Shown here: positions 43,179 through 43,720 of the stretch, in pieces
Layout of the letters: each line of letters begins with the position of its first letter
Position numbering within the stretch: position 1 is the first letter of the stretch
Assembly: GCA_027604705.1 (NCBI GenBank)
Contig: JADHYV010000114.1
Coordinates: 1 to 43,720 of the forward strand
Length of the DNA stretch: 43,720 bases
Reading direction: 5' to 3'
Origin: Allomyces arbusculus
Taxonomy: Eukaryota; Blastocladiomycota; Blastocladiomycetes; Blastocladiales; Blastocladiaceae
Notes under the pieces: generated by a model
The model's database searches: none
Told to the model about the DNA's origin: nothing
The model's input: only the letters and a program-made list of their open reading frames with translations
Translations under genes and position numbers: made by a program

Positions 43179-43720
43179 CTGCCTCTGCAAGTCATCATGT
43201 TGTCACTCCACCATCTGCAGCGGTTGCCTGCAATCCTGGTGCCCCATCTGCGCCCAGCCCTCGACGCCATAATCGTGACCCGCATCGCAAACCTTCTCGC
43301 TGCAGACCAGGCTAGCTTCAACGCCATGGGGTATCTGACGTTTGTCTGCCGCACGGAGCATTCTGTGATGCAAGACAACCAGCACTTGCCGCACCAGCTC
43401 TCTACGGACCATGCCTGTGCGTCGCTTTTCGACAAGCCGGGCGCACAGGCTTACATCGCGACATAGGGCCTGGCGTCGCAGCTGCTCTGGCTGACGCCAA
43501 CCTTGGACAGGTTCTTGGCGTCGTTGTTTCGCCCGACTTGCGCGTGCAACGGTATTTGGATCTCCCTCTTCGCTCCAACGAGCAGATGGTGTTGCTGCCT
43601 GGCGACGCTCAACTTCATCGTATTTCGTGTCAGTGGTCATGCTTCATCTTCTCGCTCCTGAGCAGCGTCGGACGGCCTTTCAACCTCTCTGCATCCACAC
43701 TTGCACGTTAGACTTCAGAC
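43179..43720. other. Right edge, no gene recognised
   Basis: Open frames of 89 (43197-43466, +) and 145 residues (43640-43203, -) overlap on opposite strands. Neither shows a known domain, signal peptide or membrane helix. The stretch may be part of a decayed element that includes the fold-back repeat just to its left. Confidence 0.35.

Noticed and set aside
1-43720. CRISPR array, bacterial operons or riboswitches
   Set aside because: No regular short repeats with spacers, and the genes are spliced and eukaryotic.

Overview
This looks like a chromosome end from a GC-rich, intron-containing fungus. The window opens with about 268 bases of telomere-like repeat. The genes are eukaryotic, with short spliceosomal introns mostly of 60-100 bases. 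Several families are fungal or fungal-biased: a Dsc3-type Golgi E3 ligase subunit, a DUF3712 protein and a peroxisomal long-chain alcohol oxidase. Others are typical of early-diverging zoosporic fungi, such as an LKB1-like kinase and PBP-type receptors. A zoosporic lineage, perhaps Blastocladiomycota, is my inference and is not proven by the sequence.

Layout. 1-2432 is subtelomeric: the telomere repeat, a fossil fragment of LTR-retrotransposon pol, then a 73-bp minisatellite. 2433-4738 (-) is a three-exon GMC-type long-chain fatty alcohol oxidase ending in the peroxisomal signal AKL. 5505-11058 (-) is a three-exon, 1732-residue, mostly disordered PWWP-domain protein. 11996-13201 (+) is an intronless Brp/Blh-type beta-carotene 15,15'-dioxygenase homologue. 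13880-15605 (+) is a multi-exon, highly divergent G-protein alpha subunit. 16170-17102 (-) is Dsc3.

17877-32114 (+) is the most unusual part: a tandem array of three copies of a large receptor-like gene. The outer two copies are whole and the middle one is a deletion-ridden pseudogene. Each intact copy is reconstructed as 13 exons and encodes a signal peptide, two tandem periplasmic-binding-protein type I domains, a cysteine-containing segment, about 7-9 membrane helices and a cytoplasmic tail. Ten internal exons have exactly the same length in both copies, and all frames stay open across the predicted splices. A 238-bp tract differs at only 3 bases between the copies, which suggests recent gene conversion.

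The right part holds housekeeping genes: an LKB1/STK11-like kinase with a very long disordered N-terminus (32516-36382), methylmalonate-semialdehyde dehydrogenase (37226-38928), a DUF3712 protein (39501-41201) and a TMEM223-like mitochondrial protein (41546-42280, -). The last 1.4 kb is AT-richer, has no recognisable gene and contains a large imperfect fold-back inverted repeat.

How the genes might relate: the receptor array, the odd G-alpha and the LKB1 kinase put several signalling genes side by side, and the Blh homologue could supply retinal to an opsin. Co-location alone does not show that they work together. Across the window the inferred 5' splice sites have C at intron position +4 in about 33 of 37 cases (GTRCGY), an unusual donor consensus.
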